A stretch of DNA of 64,000 nucleotides. Origin: Mesorhizobium mediterraneum (lineage in GTDB: Bacteria; Pseudomonadota; Alphaproteobacteria; Rhizobiales; Rhizobiaceae). Below, one piece after another: positions 17,179-25,898 of this stretch; within the stretch, counting starts at the first letter, position 1, and every line of letters begins with the position of its first letter. The DNA lies in the NCBI RefSeq assembly GCF_002284565.1, contig NZ_NPKI01000032.1:390-64389 (forward strand), given 5' to 3'. A program made the translations under genes and the position numbers. The notes beneath the pieces were generated by a model. It was not told the DNA's origin. It ran no database searches and was given only the letters and a program-made list of their open reading frames with translations.

Positions 17179-18327
17179 TCAGGCAAGCAGGCTGGCCGCT
17201 TCGTCCTCCTGGAGGAGCGGTGGCTGACCGACCGTTGCGTTGACGGCGACGGACTCGCGGCTCTCTCCCGAAGCGAGGATCGCCTCCATGATCTCCAGCA
17301 CATGCAGCGCAAGGTCGCCGGACGCCCGCGGCCTTCTTCCTGATATCAGCGCGCGCGAAAGATCGGCAACGCCGAGCATGCGGTAATTCGCGCGGTCGGG
17401 CGCGGCGAAGGGCCAATTGCGCGCGCCGTAGAGTTCGCTGTCACTGGGAAAATCGGCCCAGTCGGCCCCACGTTCCGACAGCGAGACGGTGCCGCCGAAC
17501 GTATCCGGATCGGGCAGCCTGAGCGAGCCTTCGGTCCCATGCAACTCGATCGGATGATTGGAGTGCCTGAAGACGTCCCACGAGGCACCGAAGGTGACGG
17601 TGGCGCCCGAGCGAAACTCCAGCAGCGACAGGACGTTGGTCGGCGTGCCGACCTTGAAGCTGGTGTTCCTGTAGGGGCCTTCGGCGGTGATCAACCGCTC
17701 TTCCTGGCCCCGCGTTGCCATCGCCATCACGCGAGCCACCGGCCCGAGCAAATTGACCAGCATCGTCAGGTAATAGGGGCCCATGTCGAAGACCGGTCCG
17801 CCGCCGGGCTGGTAGTAGAATTGCGGATTGGGATGCCAGTGCTCCATGCCACGCCCCATCATGAAGGCAGTGCCGGTCACCGCGCGGCCGATCGCGCCGT
17901 CGTCCATGAGGCGGCGTGCCCGCCGTCCGGCGGCGCCGAGGAAGGTGTCCGGAGCCGAGCCCAGCAGCAGCCCGCGCTCCGTCGCCTCGGTGACAAGGCG
18001 GCGGCCGTCTCTAGCCGAGGTCGCCAGCGGTTTTTCGGTGAAGACGTGCTTTCCCGCCGAAAGCGCCGAAAACGAGATGTCGAAATGCGCCGCCGGGATG
18101 GTCAGATTGAGGACGAGATCGATTTCGGGATCGGCCAGAAGCGCATCGACGCTGACTGCCCGGATGCCATATTCGCTGGCACGCAGGGCCGCCATATCGG
18201 GCGATATATCGGCGCAGGCGCGCAGTTCCACCTCACCGAACAGAGCCGCATTGCGCAAATAAGTCATCGAGATGTTGCCGCACCCGACTACGCCGATGCC
18301 GAGCTTAGCTCCTGATTGTCCTCGCAT
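17179..18327 (-). CDS. Gfo/Idh/MocA-family NAD(P)-dependent oxidoreductase
   Basis: 382 residues from the ATG at 18327, with GGGAGGTGG upstream on the minus strand. The Rossmann motif is GIGVVGCGNIS (about 10-20), and the EKPLATSARDGRRL block holds the conserved catalytic Lys-Pro. The C-terminal alpha/beta domain includes GGGPVFDMGPYYLTMLVNLLG, the region carrying the active-site Asp and residues around His. The family oxidises sugar or cyclitol hydroxyls with NAD(P). It is divergent from the ten-gene sugar operon, sharing the 18328-18484 promoter region, and precedes the esterase gene. Confidence 0.88.
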   Translation of the reverse strand: MRGQSGAKLGIGVVGCGNISMTYLRNAALFGEVELRACADISPDMAALRASEYGIRAVSVDALLADPEIDLVLNLTIPAAHFDISFSALSAGKHVFTEKPLATSARDGRRLVTEATERGLLLGSAPDTFLGAAGRRARRLMDDGAIGRAVTGTAFMMGRGMEHWHPNPQFYYQPGGGPVFDMGPYYLTMLVNLLGPVARVMAMATRGQEERLITAEGPYRNTSFKVGTPTNVLSLLEFRSGATVTFGASWDVFRHSNHPIELHGTEGSLRLPDPDTFGGTVSLSERGADWADFPSDSELYGARNWPFAAPDRANYRMLGVADLSRALISGRRPRASGDLALHVLEIMEAILASGESRESVAVNATVGQPPLLQEDEAASLLA

Positions 18328-18409
18328 TTTTTTTTCCACCTCCCAACGCCGTGAATCATTGCACCGGCAACGGATCACATTCGAAAGCCGCTTTACAGCA
18401 TTTTAAATC

Positions 18410-18423
18410 TTGACGCGCGTAAA
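18410..18423. promoter_or_regulatory. operator-like CpG-centred palindrome before sugar operon 18485-28013
   Basis: TTGACGC/GCGTAAA, an imperfect inverted repeat centred on CpG as in LacI-family operators. It is embedded in a block (about 18384-18452) that recurs almost unchanged at 28117-28184 before the CUT2 operon. It lies between the divergent oxidoreductase gene and the operon and 62 bases before the operon's first start codon. Confidence 0.55.
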
Positions 18424-18484
18424 ATTTTTCTGGAACATGCGCAAATGCTGGCTGGGGAGGCTGCCAGCGCAAGGAGGAGAGAAA

Positions 18485-19831
18485 ATGACTGACATCAAAA
18501 AAGGGCCGGTCTCCGGCTCGAAGCCGGTTGCGCATGTGACGATCGCCGACCGCCGGCAGTTTCTCATTGGCAGCGCCGGACTGCTGGGCGCGGCAACACT
18601 TGGGCTGAGCACCGGGCTGGGCGTTCGCCGGGCTCGCGCACAGTCGCGCGCCGAAATCAGTTTCGCCAGTGCCGCCTTCTTCGGCAAGGAGACTTTCGGC
18701 GACCTGATCAAGGCCTTCAACGAATCGCAGGACCGCATTCTGGTCAAGAACATCGAGCTGCCGCCGCCGAGTTCCTCGACGGAGGTCTATCAGGGCCTTG
18801 TCCAGCAGCTTGCCCGGCGCACCGGCACGCCCGACGTCTTCAGTCAGGACGTGATCTGGATCGCCGGCTTCGCCGCCGCCGGCTGGGCGCTGCCGCTCGA
18901 CGAGTACTTTCCGGCGGACAAGCGCAGCGCCTACTTCTCCGGAACCCTCAACGCCTGTACCTATGACGGAAAGCTGACCGCCCTGCCCTGGTTCATGGAT
19001 TCGGGCATGTTCTATTACCGCAAGGACATGCTGGAAAAGCATGGCGGCAAGGTGCCGGAAAACTGGGCCGACATGGCGACCATCGCCGCCGCCGCGCAGA
19101 AGGCCGGCGATGTCGATTTCGGCTATCTCTGGCAAGGCAAGCAGGCCGAGGTTCTGGTCTGCGACGCGGTCGAGATCATCACCTCCAACAACGGCGCGAT
19201 CCTTGCGCCCGACGGCAAGTCGTCGCTGATCAACCAGAAGGCGGCGGTCGACGCGATCCAGTTCCTGCACGACACCGTCAACGGGACCAAGATCAGCCCG
19301 CAGGACGTCCTGTCCTGGGACGAGGAGCCGTCACGCCAGCCTTTCACCTCGGGCAAGGCGATGTTCATGCGCAACTGGTCCTATGTCTATCCGATCGCCC
19401 AGGACGCCAAGGCCTCCCAGGTGGTGGACAAGGTCGGTGTCGCACCGCTACCGGCCTTCCCCGGCGGCAAGAGCTCGGCCTGTCTCGGCGGCTATCAGCT
19501 CGGCGTCAACGCCAACTCCAAGCAGCGCGAAGCCGCGATCGAGCTGCTGACCTGGCTGTCGTCGACCGAAACCCAGCATCGCATCGCCCTAAACTTCGGC
19601 CTCGCGCCAACGCGCCCGGCACTGTTCCAGGACGAGAAGATCAAGACCGAACAGCCGTTCATGGCGAGCCTCGAAAAAGTATTCACCGGCGCCACGGCCC
19701 GTCCGATCACACCCGAATATGCGAAGGTGACGCTGGCCTTGCAGTCGGGCATCTCCAAGGCGCTGGTGTCGGGCAATGTCCAGGCCGAGATGGACGCGCT
19801 GGCGGCGCAAATCGACCAGATCGTCGGCTGA
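18485..19831 (+). CDS. CUT1 extracellular sugar-binding protein (Tat-exported)
   Basis: 448 residues from the ATG at 18485, preceded by a strong AAGGAGGAGAG ribosome site. A twin-arginine signal is visible (IADRRQFLIGSAG, about 20-32, then hydrophobic to about 45, AR-AQ cleavage). The body is a family 1 sugar-binding protein: ISFASAAFFGKETFGDLIKAF, DVFSQDVIWIAGFAAAGWALPLDEYF, FMDSGMFYYRKDMLEKHGG and a C-terminal QAEMDALAAQID helix. It delivers a carbohydrate from the periplasm to the permeases encoded next. It heads an operon of ten genes with short gaps or overlaps throughout. Confidence 0.92.
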   Translation: MTDIKKGPVSGSKPVAHVTIADRRQFLIGSAGLLGAATLGLSTGLGVRRARAQSRAEISFASAAFFGKETFGDLIKAFNESQDRILVKNIELPPPSSSTEVYQGLVQQLARRTGTPDVFSQDVIWIAGFAAAGWALPLDEYFPADKRSAYFSGTLNACTYDGKLTALPWFMDSGMFYYRKDMLEKHGGKVPENWADMATIAAAAQKAGDVDFGYLWQGKQAEVLVCDAVEIITSNNGAILAPDGKSSLINQKAAVDAIQFLHDTVNGTKISPQDVLSWDEEPSRQPFTSGKAMFMRNWSYVYPIAQDAKASQVVDKVGVAPLPAFPGGKSSACLGGYQLGVNANSKQREAAIELLTWLSSTETQHRIALNFGLAPTRPALFQDEKIKTEQPFMASLEKVFTGATARPITPEYAKVTLALQSGISKALVSGNVQAEMDALAAQIDQIVG

Positions 19832-19835
19832 ACCC

Positions 19836-20765
19836 ATGACCGCTGCGGCCACTGTTTCTGGCATTGGCCGGCCGCGGCTTGGCAAGGCGCTTCCCAGCGC
19901 GCTCTGGGCCTTGCTCCTGCTGACGCCGGCCTTCGTGTCCCTGGCGTCGGTTTCCTTCTACCCGATCATCAACGGGCTCTATCTCTCGCTCACCAACACC
20001 TCGCTGATCACCCAGGAGAACGAATTCTCCGGTTTCGCCAATTATGTGCAGCTCTGGGGCGACGCGCAGTTCTGGAACGCCTGGTGGCACACGATGTGGT
20101 TTACCGCGGCATCCACGATACTGGAGACCGTCATCGGGCTCGGCATGGCGCTCATCCTGTGCGAGGCTTTTAAAGGCCGCGGGCTCGTCCGCGCGGCCAT
20201 GCTGGTTCCCTGGGCGATGCCGACCGTCGTCACCTCGAAAATGTTCGGCTGGCTGTTCGACGGCCAGAACGGCATCATCAATTACATTCTCCTGCATGCC
20301 GGGCTGATCGACCAGAAGGTCAACTGGTACGGCTCTCCCGACACCGCGATGACCACCATCATCATCGCCGACGTCTGGAAGACGACGCCGTTCATGGCGC
20401 TGCTGCTTTTGACCGGGCTGCAGACGGTGCCTAATTCGCTGATCGAGGCAGCGCGCATGGATGGTGCCAAGGGCTGGATCACCTTCTGGTACATCCGCCT
20501 GCCGCTCTTGATGCCGACCTTGCTGATCGCCGGCCTGTTCCGCGCGCTCGACGCCTTTCGCGTCTTTGACCTCGTTTATGTGCTGACCGGCGGCGGTCCG
20601 GCCGATTCGACCGAGACGCTGTCGACTCTGTCCTACAAGGTGCTCTTCTCGACGCTGCAATTCGGCTATGGCTCAGCCGTTTCGACGGCCATGTTCGTCA
20701 CCGAGGGCATCATCGCACTGGCGTTTTGCCTCTATCTCATCAGGCAGATCAGGAGGGCGCAATGA
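19836..20765 (+). CDS. CUT1 sugar ABC transporter, permease (MalF type)
   Basis: 309 residues from the ATG at 19836, four bases after the binding-protein stop. Six predicted membrane helices; the EAA loop is LIEAARMDGAKGWITFWYIRLPLLMPT; YVLTGGGPADSTETLSTLSY near the C-terminus is the MalF-type signature. Forms the translocation pore with the next gene product. The last four bases (ATGA) overlap the start of the second permease gene. Confidence 0.93.
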   Translation: MTAAATVSGIGRPRLGKALPSALWALLLLTPAFVSLASVSFYPIINGLYLSLTNTSLITQENEFSGFANYVQLWGDAQFWNAWWHTMWFTAASTILETVIGLGMALILCEAFKGRGLVRAAMLVPWAMPTVVTSKMFGWLFDGQNGIINYILLHAGLIDQKVNWYGSPDTAMTTIIIADVWKTTPFMALLLLTGLQTVPNSLIEAARMDGAKGWITFWYIRLPLLMPTLLIAGLFRALDAFRVFDLVYVLTGGGPADSTETLSTLSYKVLFSTLQFGYGSAVSTAMFVTEGIIALAFCLYLIRQIRRAQ

Positions 20766-21598
20766 ACGACACACGCTCGCCGCTGCAGACCATCGCCATT
20801 TATCTTGGCGCTCTGCTGATCCTGGTCTGGTCCGGCGGCCCGTTCATCTGGCAATTCTCGACCTCGTTCCAGCTCGACAAGGCGCTGACCTCGGGCTCGC
20901 CATCGCTGATCCCCGCGCCCTTCACGCTTGAGCACTACTACAACGCCTTCATCGAGAAGCAGCTGCACCGCTATGTCTGGAATTCGCTGGTGGTCTCGCT
21001 GGCCACGACATTCCTGTGCCTCTTCGTCGGATCGCTGGCTGCCTTCGCGCTATCGCGGCTGAACGTCAAGGGCCGCTTCGGCATCCTGATGGTCATCCTT
21101 TCGGTGTCGATGTTCCCGCAGATCGCGCTGGTCGGGCCGCTCTATCTGGTGGCTACCAATCTCGGCCTGCTCGATACCTATACTGCGCTGATCATAACCT
21201 ACCTCGCGCTCGGGCTGCCGCTCGTCACCTGGGTGCTGTTCGGCTATTTCGAGACGCTGCCGCGCGAGATCGACGAAGCGGCGCGCATGGACGGCGTCAG
21301 CGTTCCCGGCCTGCTCTGGCACATCATCCTGCCGATGTCGCTGCCGAGCCTGGTGACCACGGGCCTGCTTGCCTTCATCACCGCCTGGAACGAATTCCTG
21401 TTCGCCCTCGCCTTCACCTCCAACATCGATCGCCAGACGATCCCCGTCGGCATCGCCAACTTCACCAACCTCTATTACGTGCCCTGGGGCGACATCGCCG
21501 CAGCTTCGGCCGTTGTCACCGTTCCTTTGATCGTGCTGGTGCTGTTCTTCCAGCGGCACATCATCGAAGGGCTGACCCAAGGTGGCATCAAAGAATGA
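20762..21598 (+). CDS. CUT1 sugar ABC transporter, permease (MalG type)
   Basis: 278 residues; the start overlaps the previous stop as ATGA. Six predicted helices, EAA loop EIDEAARMDGVSVPGLLWHIILPMSLPS, and a C-terminus IIEGLTQGGIKE typical of MalG-type permeases. A near-exact 15-bp repeat covers its last codons and recurs just after the stop (21584-21615). Confidence 0.93.
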   Translation: MNDTRSPLQTIAIYLGALLILVWSGGPFIWQFSTSFQLDKALTSGSPSLIPAPFTLEHYYNAFIEKQLHRYVWNSLVVSLATTFLCLFVGSLAAFALSRLNVKGRFGILMVILSVSMFPQIALVGPLYLVATNLGLLDTYTALIITYLALGLPLVTWVLFGYFETLPREIDEAARMDGVSVPGLLWHIILPMSLPSLVTTGLLAFITAWNEFLFALAFTSNIDRQTIPVGIANFTNLYYVPWGDIAAASAVVTVPLIVLVLFFQRHIIEGLTQGGIKE

Positions 21599-21615
21599 GC
21601 GGCATCAAGGAATGA
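21584..21615 (+). repeat. short tandem duplication at a gene junction
   Basis: GGCATCAAAGAATGA (21584-21598, end of the permease gene including its stop) is repeated at 21601-21615 with one mismatch, period 17. The second copy is untranslated spacer before the next start at 21620. Confidence 0.7.
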
Positions 21616-21619
21616 AAGG

Positions 21620-22441
21620 ATGAACGTGAAAGACCTGAAAGTCGGATGCCAGACCTTTACCTGGGAAATGCTCGGTGACCGGTTTTCCGGTGGCCCCGAC
21701 GATCTCTTGAAGGCGATCGCCGATGGCGGTTATGCCGGCATCGAGATCACCGACACGATGATCGGCCGCTATGTCGACAGGCCGGCGGAATTCGCCACGG
21801 CACTGAAGTCGGCCGGCCTCACCCTGGTTTCCTTCGCCTTCGGCTCGGAAAGCGGCTTCACGCTGAAGGAGAAGATCGGCACCGACCTCGAGACCGCCAA
21901 GCGCTGGATCGACTTCGCCGCCGCCTTTCCAGGCGCGCTGATTTCGATGGGCTCGGCCACCGTCGTGTCCGACGGCCCGCGCGACGACAAATTCGCCATC
22001 GCGGCCGACCTCTACAACAAGGCCGGCGAACTCGGTCGCAGGGCCGGCGTCAATGTCGCCGTCCATCCGAGTTCCCATCACAACACGCTGCTCTTTGACC
22101 GTGCCGATTATGACCGGATTTTCGGGCTGGTCGATCCGTTGCTCGTCGGCTGGGTGCCCGACACCGGCCACATATTGCGCGGCCATGAAGACATGATCGA
22201 CACGCTCACCACCTACCGGGACCGCATCCGCTACGTCCACCTGAAGGACGTCGATGCCGGCGGCACATGGGCGATGCTCGGCAAGGGCGTCTGCGATACC
22301 GCGGCAGTGATCGACATCGCAAGTGCGGCACCGCGCTTCAACGGTTGGCTGGTGCTGGAAGAGGAATCCGAGACTGCCGCCGCCGATCCAGCGGCCGCCG
22401 TCAAGACCAACCGCCAGACCATGCGCGGCTACGGCGCGTGA
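21620..22441 (+). CDS. sugar phosphate isomerase/epimerase-like TIM barrel (AP-endonuclease family 2 fold)
   Basis: 273 residues. The xylose-isomerase-like barrel is recognised from VGCQTFTWEM at the start, GYAGIEITD, VNVAVHPSSHHNTL (metal-binding His region), VGWVPDTGHILRGHEDM, RYVHLKDVDAGG and the late Glu in LVLEEESE. Such enzymes (inosose dehydratase IolE, isomerases, epimerases and 3-keto-glycoside lyases) bind a divalent metal with Glu, Asp and His. Start ATG at 21620 with AAAGG upstream. Together with the Gfo/Idh/MocA gene that follows it suggests an oxidise-then-rearrange or cleave route for the imported sugar. The exact reaction is unknown. Confidence 0.82.
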   Translation: MNVKDLKVGCQTFTWEMLGDRFSGGPDDLLKAIADGGYAGIEITDTMIGRYVDRPAEFATALKSAGLTLVSFAFGSESGFTLKEKIGTDLETAKRWIDFAAAFPGALISMGSATVVSDGPRDDKFAIAADLYNKAGELGRRAGVNVAVHPSSHHNTLLFDRADYDRIFGLVDPLLVGWVPDTGHILRGHEDMIDTLTTYRDRIRYVHLKDVDAGGTWAMLGKGVCDTAAVIDIASAAPRFNGWLVLEEESETAAADPAAAVKTNRQTMRGYGA

Positions 22442-22451
22442 GGAAGAGACC

Positions 22452-23528
22452 ATGATCCGGAAGCAAGACCGTCGCCTTCGTGTCGGTGTGCTCGGCTGCG
22501 GGCCGATCGCGCAATTCGCCCATCTCGAATCCTGCGTGAAGGCCAGTAATGCCGACCTCTATGCGATCTGCGATGCCGCCCCCGATCTCTTGGCGCGCAT
22601 GGGCGCGACCTATGAACCCGAAAAGATGTATGGCGATTACGATGAGATGCTCGCCGACCCGCAACTGGAGGCGGTGATCGTCGCGACCTCGGACGCCTAT
22701 CATGTTCCGATGTCGATCAAGGCGCTCGAGGCCGGCAAGCACGTGCTGTGCGAGAAGCCGATCGGCGTCTCGGTCGAGGAAGGCGAGATGCTCGCCGATG
22801 CGGTCAGGCGCTCCGGCAAGGTGCTGCAGGTCGGCCATATGAAGCGCTTCGATCCGGCGCTGGAGGCGGCGCGCGATTTCGTCCGCGACGAGATGGGCGA
22901 AATCCTGGCGCTGAAGGCCTGGTATTGCGATTCCACCCATCGCTACACCAACACTGATGCGGTCCAGCCGCTTCCCGTCACCAGCAAGCTGGCAAGGAAA
23001 CCTGGCGGCAATCCGAAAGCCGATCTCAGGCAGTATTTCATGCTCGCGCACGGCTCGCACCTCGTCGACACGGCGAGCTTCCTGTGCGGCGAGATCGTCG
23101 CCGTGCGTGCCCGCCTCAACGAGCGTTTCGGCGCCTATTGCTGGTTCGTCGAAACGGAGTTCGCCAACGGCGCGCTTGGCCATCTCGATCTCACCGTGGC
23201 CGTCCGCATGGACTGGCACGAGGGTTTTCAGCTCTATGGCGAGAACGGCTCAGTGATCGCGAAGACCTTCAATCCCTGGTATTTCCGGGCGAGCGAGGTT
23301 GATATTTTTCACGAGAAGGATGCGACATCACGAAAGCCGCTGGGCGCCGACGGGCATTTCTTCAGGCGCCAGCTCGAAGGCCTCGCCGAGACAGTCCTTG
23401 ACAACAAGCCGATGCGCGGCGCCAACGTCGAGGACGGCCTTGCCTCGATCCGCGCCATGGTGGCAATCGCCCGTTCGGTCGAGAGCGGCGAGCGCGTCGA
23501 GATCGCCAGCGTGACGGGAGCGGTCTGA
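22452..23528 (+). CDS. Gfo/Idh/MocA-family NAD(P)-dependent oxidoreductase
   Basis: 358 residues from the ATG at 22452, with GAGGAAGAG upstream. Nucleotide-binding motif VGVLGCGPIAQFAH (about 10-23), the VIVATSDAYH strand, and the HVLCEKPIGVS block with the catalytic Lys. The C-terminal substrate domain includes a LAHGSHLVDTASFL segment with active-site Asp and His. Second of three paralogues in this part of the window (others at 17179 and 31184). Likely oxidises a sugar hydroxyl to a keto sugar. The stop overlaps the next start (TGATG). Confidence 0.88.
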   Translation: MIRKQDRRLRVGVLGCGPIAQFAHLESCVKASNADLYAICDAAPDLLARMGATYEPEKMYGDYDEMLADPQLEAVIVATSDAYHVPMSIKALEAGKHVLCEKPIGVSVEEGEMLADAVRRSGKVLQVGHMKRFDPALEAARDFVRDEMGEILALKAWYCDSTHRYTNTDAVQPLPVTSKLARKPGGNPKADLRQYFMLAHGSHLVDTASFLCGEIVAVRARLNERFGAYCWFVETEFANGALGHLDLTVAVRMDWHEGFQLYGENGSVIAKTFNPWYFRASEVDIFHEKDATSRKPLGADGHFFRRQLEGLAETVLDNKPMRGANVEDGLASIRAMVAIARSVESGERVEIASVTGAV

Positions 23529-24346
23529 TGCAGATCGGGGTGTTCGCCAAGACCTTCCCGGGGCGTGAGCCGGCCAGTGTGCTGGCGGCGGTGCGCGACG
23601 CGGGATTTGCCGTCACCCAGTTCAACCTGGCCTGCGCCGGCCTGCCCTCGATGCCGGATGCGGTCCCTGACGACGCCATCAGCGCCATCGCGGCCGCGTC
23701 GAATGCTTGCGGTGTCGCCTTGGTGGCGCTCTCGGGCACCTACAACATGGCCCATCCGGACAGGACTGTGCGCGACGACGGCCTGCGCCGGCTTGGCGTG
23801 ATCATCGAGGCCGCGGCAGATCTTTCCGTTCCCTTGGTCACGCTGTGCACAGGAACCCGCAACCCGGACGACCAGTGGGCGCACCATCCCGACAATCCCG
23901 ATCCCTCGGCATGGGCCGACATGGCGGGCGAAATGGAAAAGGCGCTTGATCTCGCCGAACGTCACGGTGTCGACCTCGGCATCGAACCCGAACAGGCCAA
24001 CATCGTCACCTCGGCGGGAGACGCGATGCGCCTCATTGCAGCGATGGGCTCTAAACGGCTGCGCATCGTGCTCGATCCGGCAAACCTGTTCGAGCAGGCC
24101 AGCCCCGCCGAAGCACGCGCCATCGTGGCCGCTGCGGTCGAGACCACGGCCGGCCATGTCGCCATGGCCCATGCCAAGGACCGTTTCGCCGACGGACGCT
24201 TCGCCACCGCCGGGCAAGGTGTCGTCAATTTCCCGGATTTTGTCGCCCGACTGAAGGCATCAGGCTTTGACGGGCCGCTGGTGACACATGGGCTTTCGGC
24301 TGAGGAAGCGCCCGAAGTCGCCCGTTTCCTCAAGGGGCTGGTGTGA
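23528..24346 (+). CDS. sugar phosphate isomerase/epimerase-like TIM barrel, second copy in operon
   Basis: 272 residues. Xylose-isomerase-like barrel: IGVFAKTFPG, FAVTQFNLAC, a VTLCTGTRNPDDQW strand, GVDLGIEPEQANIV (metal Glu), LRIVLDPANLF, VAMAHAKDRFADG (metal His) and GFDGPLVTHGL. Only distantly similar to the barrel at 21620, so it probably performs a different step. It overlaps its neighbours on both sides by 1-3 bases, so translation is coupled. Confidence 0.82.
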   Translation: MQIGVFAKTFPGREPASVLAAVRDAGFAVTQFNLACAGLPSMPDAVPDDAISAIAAASNACGVALVALSGTYNMAHPDRTVRDDGLRRLGVIIEAAADLSVPLVTLCTGTRNPDDQWAHHPDNPDPSAWADMAGEMEKALDLAERHGVDLGIEPEQANIVTSAGDAMRLIAAMGSKRLRIVLDPANLFEQASPAEARAIVAAAVETTAGHVAMAHAKDRFADGRFATAGQGVVNFPDFVARLKASGFDGPLVTHGLSAEEAPEVARFLKGLV

Positions 24347-25179
24347 TGACCCGCCCGACTACCTTGCTTCGCGACGACGCCGCGCTGCGGGTTTCCGACA
24401 CAGGCGACGGGCTGGCGGTCGTGTTCCAGCACGGGCTGGGCGGTGGCGAGGCGCAGGTCGCCCAAGCTTTCCCTTCCGGGTCGGGGTCGCGGCGCGTCAC
24501 GCTGGAATGCCGGGGGCACGGCGCCTCCGAACTGGGCACCAGCCGTCCTTTTTCCCTGAGCATGTTCGCGGACGATGTTGTTGCCGCCGCCGATCAAGCC
24601 GGTCTCGACCGTTTCGTCGCCGGCGGCATTTCCATGGGCGCCGCGATCGCCATGCGCCTTGCCTGCCGTCATCCGGACCGTGTCGCGGGCCTGATGCTTG
24701 TGCGTCCGGCTTGGATTTTCGGCAGCGCACCCGTGAACATGCGGCCGATCGCCGAGGTTGCCGGCCTCATCCTCGACCACGGCCCTGGCAAGGCGAGAAC
24801 GATCTTCGCACAATCGCAGACGGCAGCGCGCCTCCAGCGCGACGCACCCGACAATCTCGCTTCGCTGTTCGGCTATTTCGACCGGCCGGATGCCGCCGCG
24901 TTCGCGCAGGTACTCGCCGACATCGCCGCCGACGGCCCAGGTGTTTCAGCGAACAACGCCGCGGCCTTTGGCATCCCCACGCTGGTCATCGGCAACGCCA
25001 TGGATGCGGTGCATCCCCTTTCTGCCGCCCACACGCTTGCCTCGCCCATCCCCGGCGCGGCCTTTGCCGAAATCACTCCCAAGGCGCTCGACAGCGTCAG
25101 GCATTTCGCCGAGCTACAGACTGAGATCACCACCTTCCTTCACGCTCACTTCAACATCCGGAGCCTCGTTCCGTCATGA
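24346..25179 (+). CDS. alpha/beta hydrolase
   Basis: 277 residues. Nucleophile elbow GGISMGAAIAMRL (GxSxG), oxyanion region VVFQHGLGGGEAQ, and a conserved LECRGHGASELG segment place it with PcaD-like and lactonase/esterase-like hydrolases. The acid is likely in VIGNAMDAVHPLS and the His in the same segment. No signal peptide. In a sugar operon with two oxidoreductase-linked barrels it could open a sugar lactone or remove an acyl group; this is a guess from context. Coupled to both neighbours by 1-4 bp overlaps. Confidence 0.8.
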   Translation: MTRPTTLLRDDAALRVSDTGDGLAVVFQHGLGGGEAQVAQAFPSGSGSRRVTLECRGHGASELGTSRPFSLSMFADDVVAAADQAGLDRFVAGGISMGAAIAMRLACRHPDRVAGLMLVRPAWIFGSAPVNMRPIAEVAGLILDHGPGKARTIFAQSQTAARLQRDAPDNLASLFGYFDRPDAAAFAQVLADIAADGPGVSANNAAAFGIPTLVIGNAMDAVHPLSAAHTLASPIPGAAFAEITPKALDSVRHFAELQTEITTFLHAHFNIRSLVPS

Positions 25180-25898
25180 CGATCAAATCCCTGTCCGGCC
25201 CCGCTGCCATCGCCGCCCTGCCGCGCAAGCGGCTGCTGGGCGAGTTTTCGTTGTGGTCGTCAGACCTTGCCAATATGGAGCGCGACCTGAAGCGCATAGA
25301 TCCATTTGTCGACCTCCACCACATCGACGTCGCGGACGCCCGCTTCACCCCCGGATTCCTGTTCTTCCCGGATCTGGTGGGGCGGATCGCCGGGCTGACG
25401 GCAAAGCCGATCCATGTGCACCTGATGGTCGAAGCGGAGATCGTCGAGGAGCAGACCCGCCAGTTCATCGAGGCCGGTGCCGACCTGATCAGCGTCCATG
25501 CCGAAAACGGCGAAGCCGGCCTGCGCGCCGTGCGGCTGGCGCGTGATCTCGGCGCCGAGGCCGGTGTGGTGCTCAGGCTGGAAACGCCGGTCGCTGCGGT
25601 CACGCCTTTCCTGTCGCAAGTCGCGTTCGTGACGCTTCTCGGCACATCCATCGGCGTCAAGGGCCAGAGCCTTTCCGACCAGGCCTGCCCACGCCTGTTA
25701 GAGGCGCGCACGCTGATGCGGCAAGCCGGCCGTGAAACCGACATCATCCTGGCTGCCGACGGCGGCATCCGCCACGAGACGGTGCCGCGCTTGCGCGCCG
25801 CCGGGGCCGAGACGGTGGTGCTCGGATCGCTGGCATTCGGCGACCCCGACCTCGCGCAACGCATGGCCTGGCTGCATGGGCTGAAGGTCGCCGCCTGA
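25176..25898 (+). CDS. ribulose-phosphate 3-epimerase family protein
   Basis: 240 residues. The RPE barrel is recognised from FSLWSSDLANMERDLKRI (Ser/Asp region), HHIDVADARFTPG (metal His and Asp), KPIHVHLMVE (second metal His), ADLISVHAE (third) and ILAADGGIRHETVP (catalytic Asp). Family members interconvert ribulose/xylulose 5-phosphate or epimerise hexulose 6-phosphates (AlsE acts on allulose 6-phosphate). Pairing with a ROK kinase immediately downstream resembles the E. coli als logic, where AlsK and AlsE feed a hexose into fructose 6-phosphate. The housekeeping Rpe is therefore less likely. N-terminal ~20 residues are an extension. Confidence 0.85.
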   Translation: MTIKSLSGPAAIAALPRKRLLGEFSLWSSDLANMERDLKRIDPFVDLHHIDVADARFTPGFLFFPDLVGRIAGLTAKPIHVHLMVEAEIVEEQTRQFIEAGADLISVHAENGEAGLRAVRLARDLGAEAGVVLRLETPVAAVTPFLSQVAFVTLLGTSIGVKGQSLSDQACPRLLEARTLMRQAGRETDIILAADGGIRHETVPRLRAAGAETVVLGSLAFGDPDLAQRMAWLHGLKVAA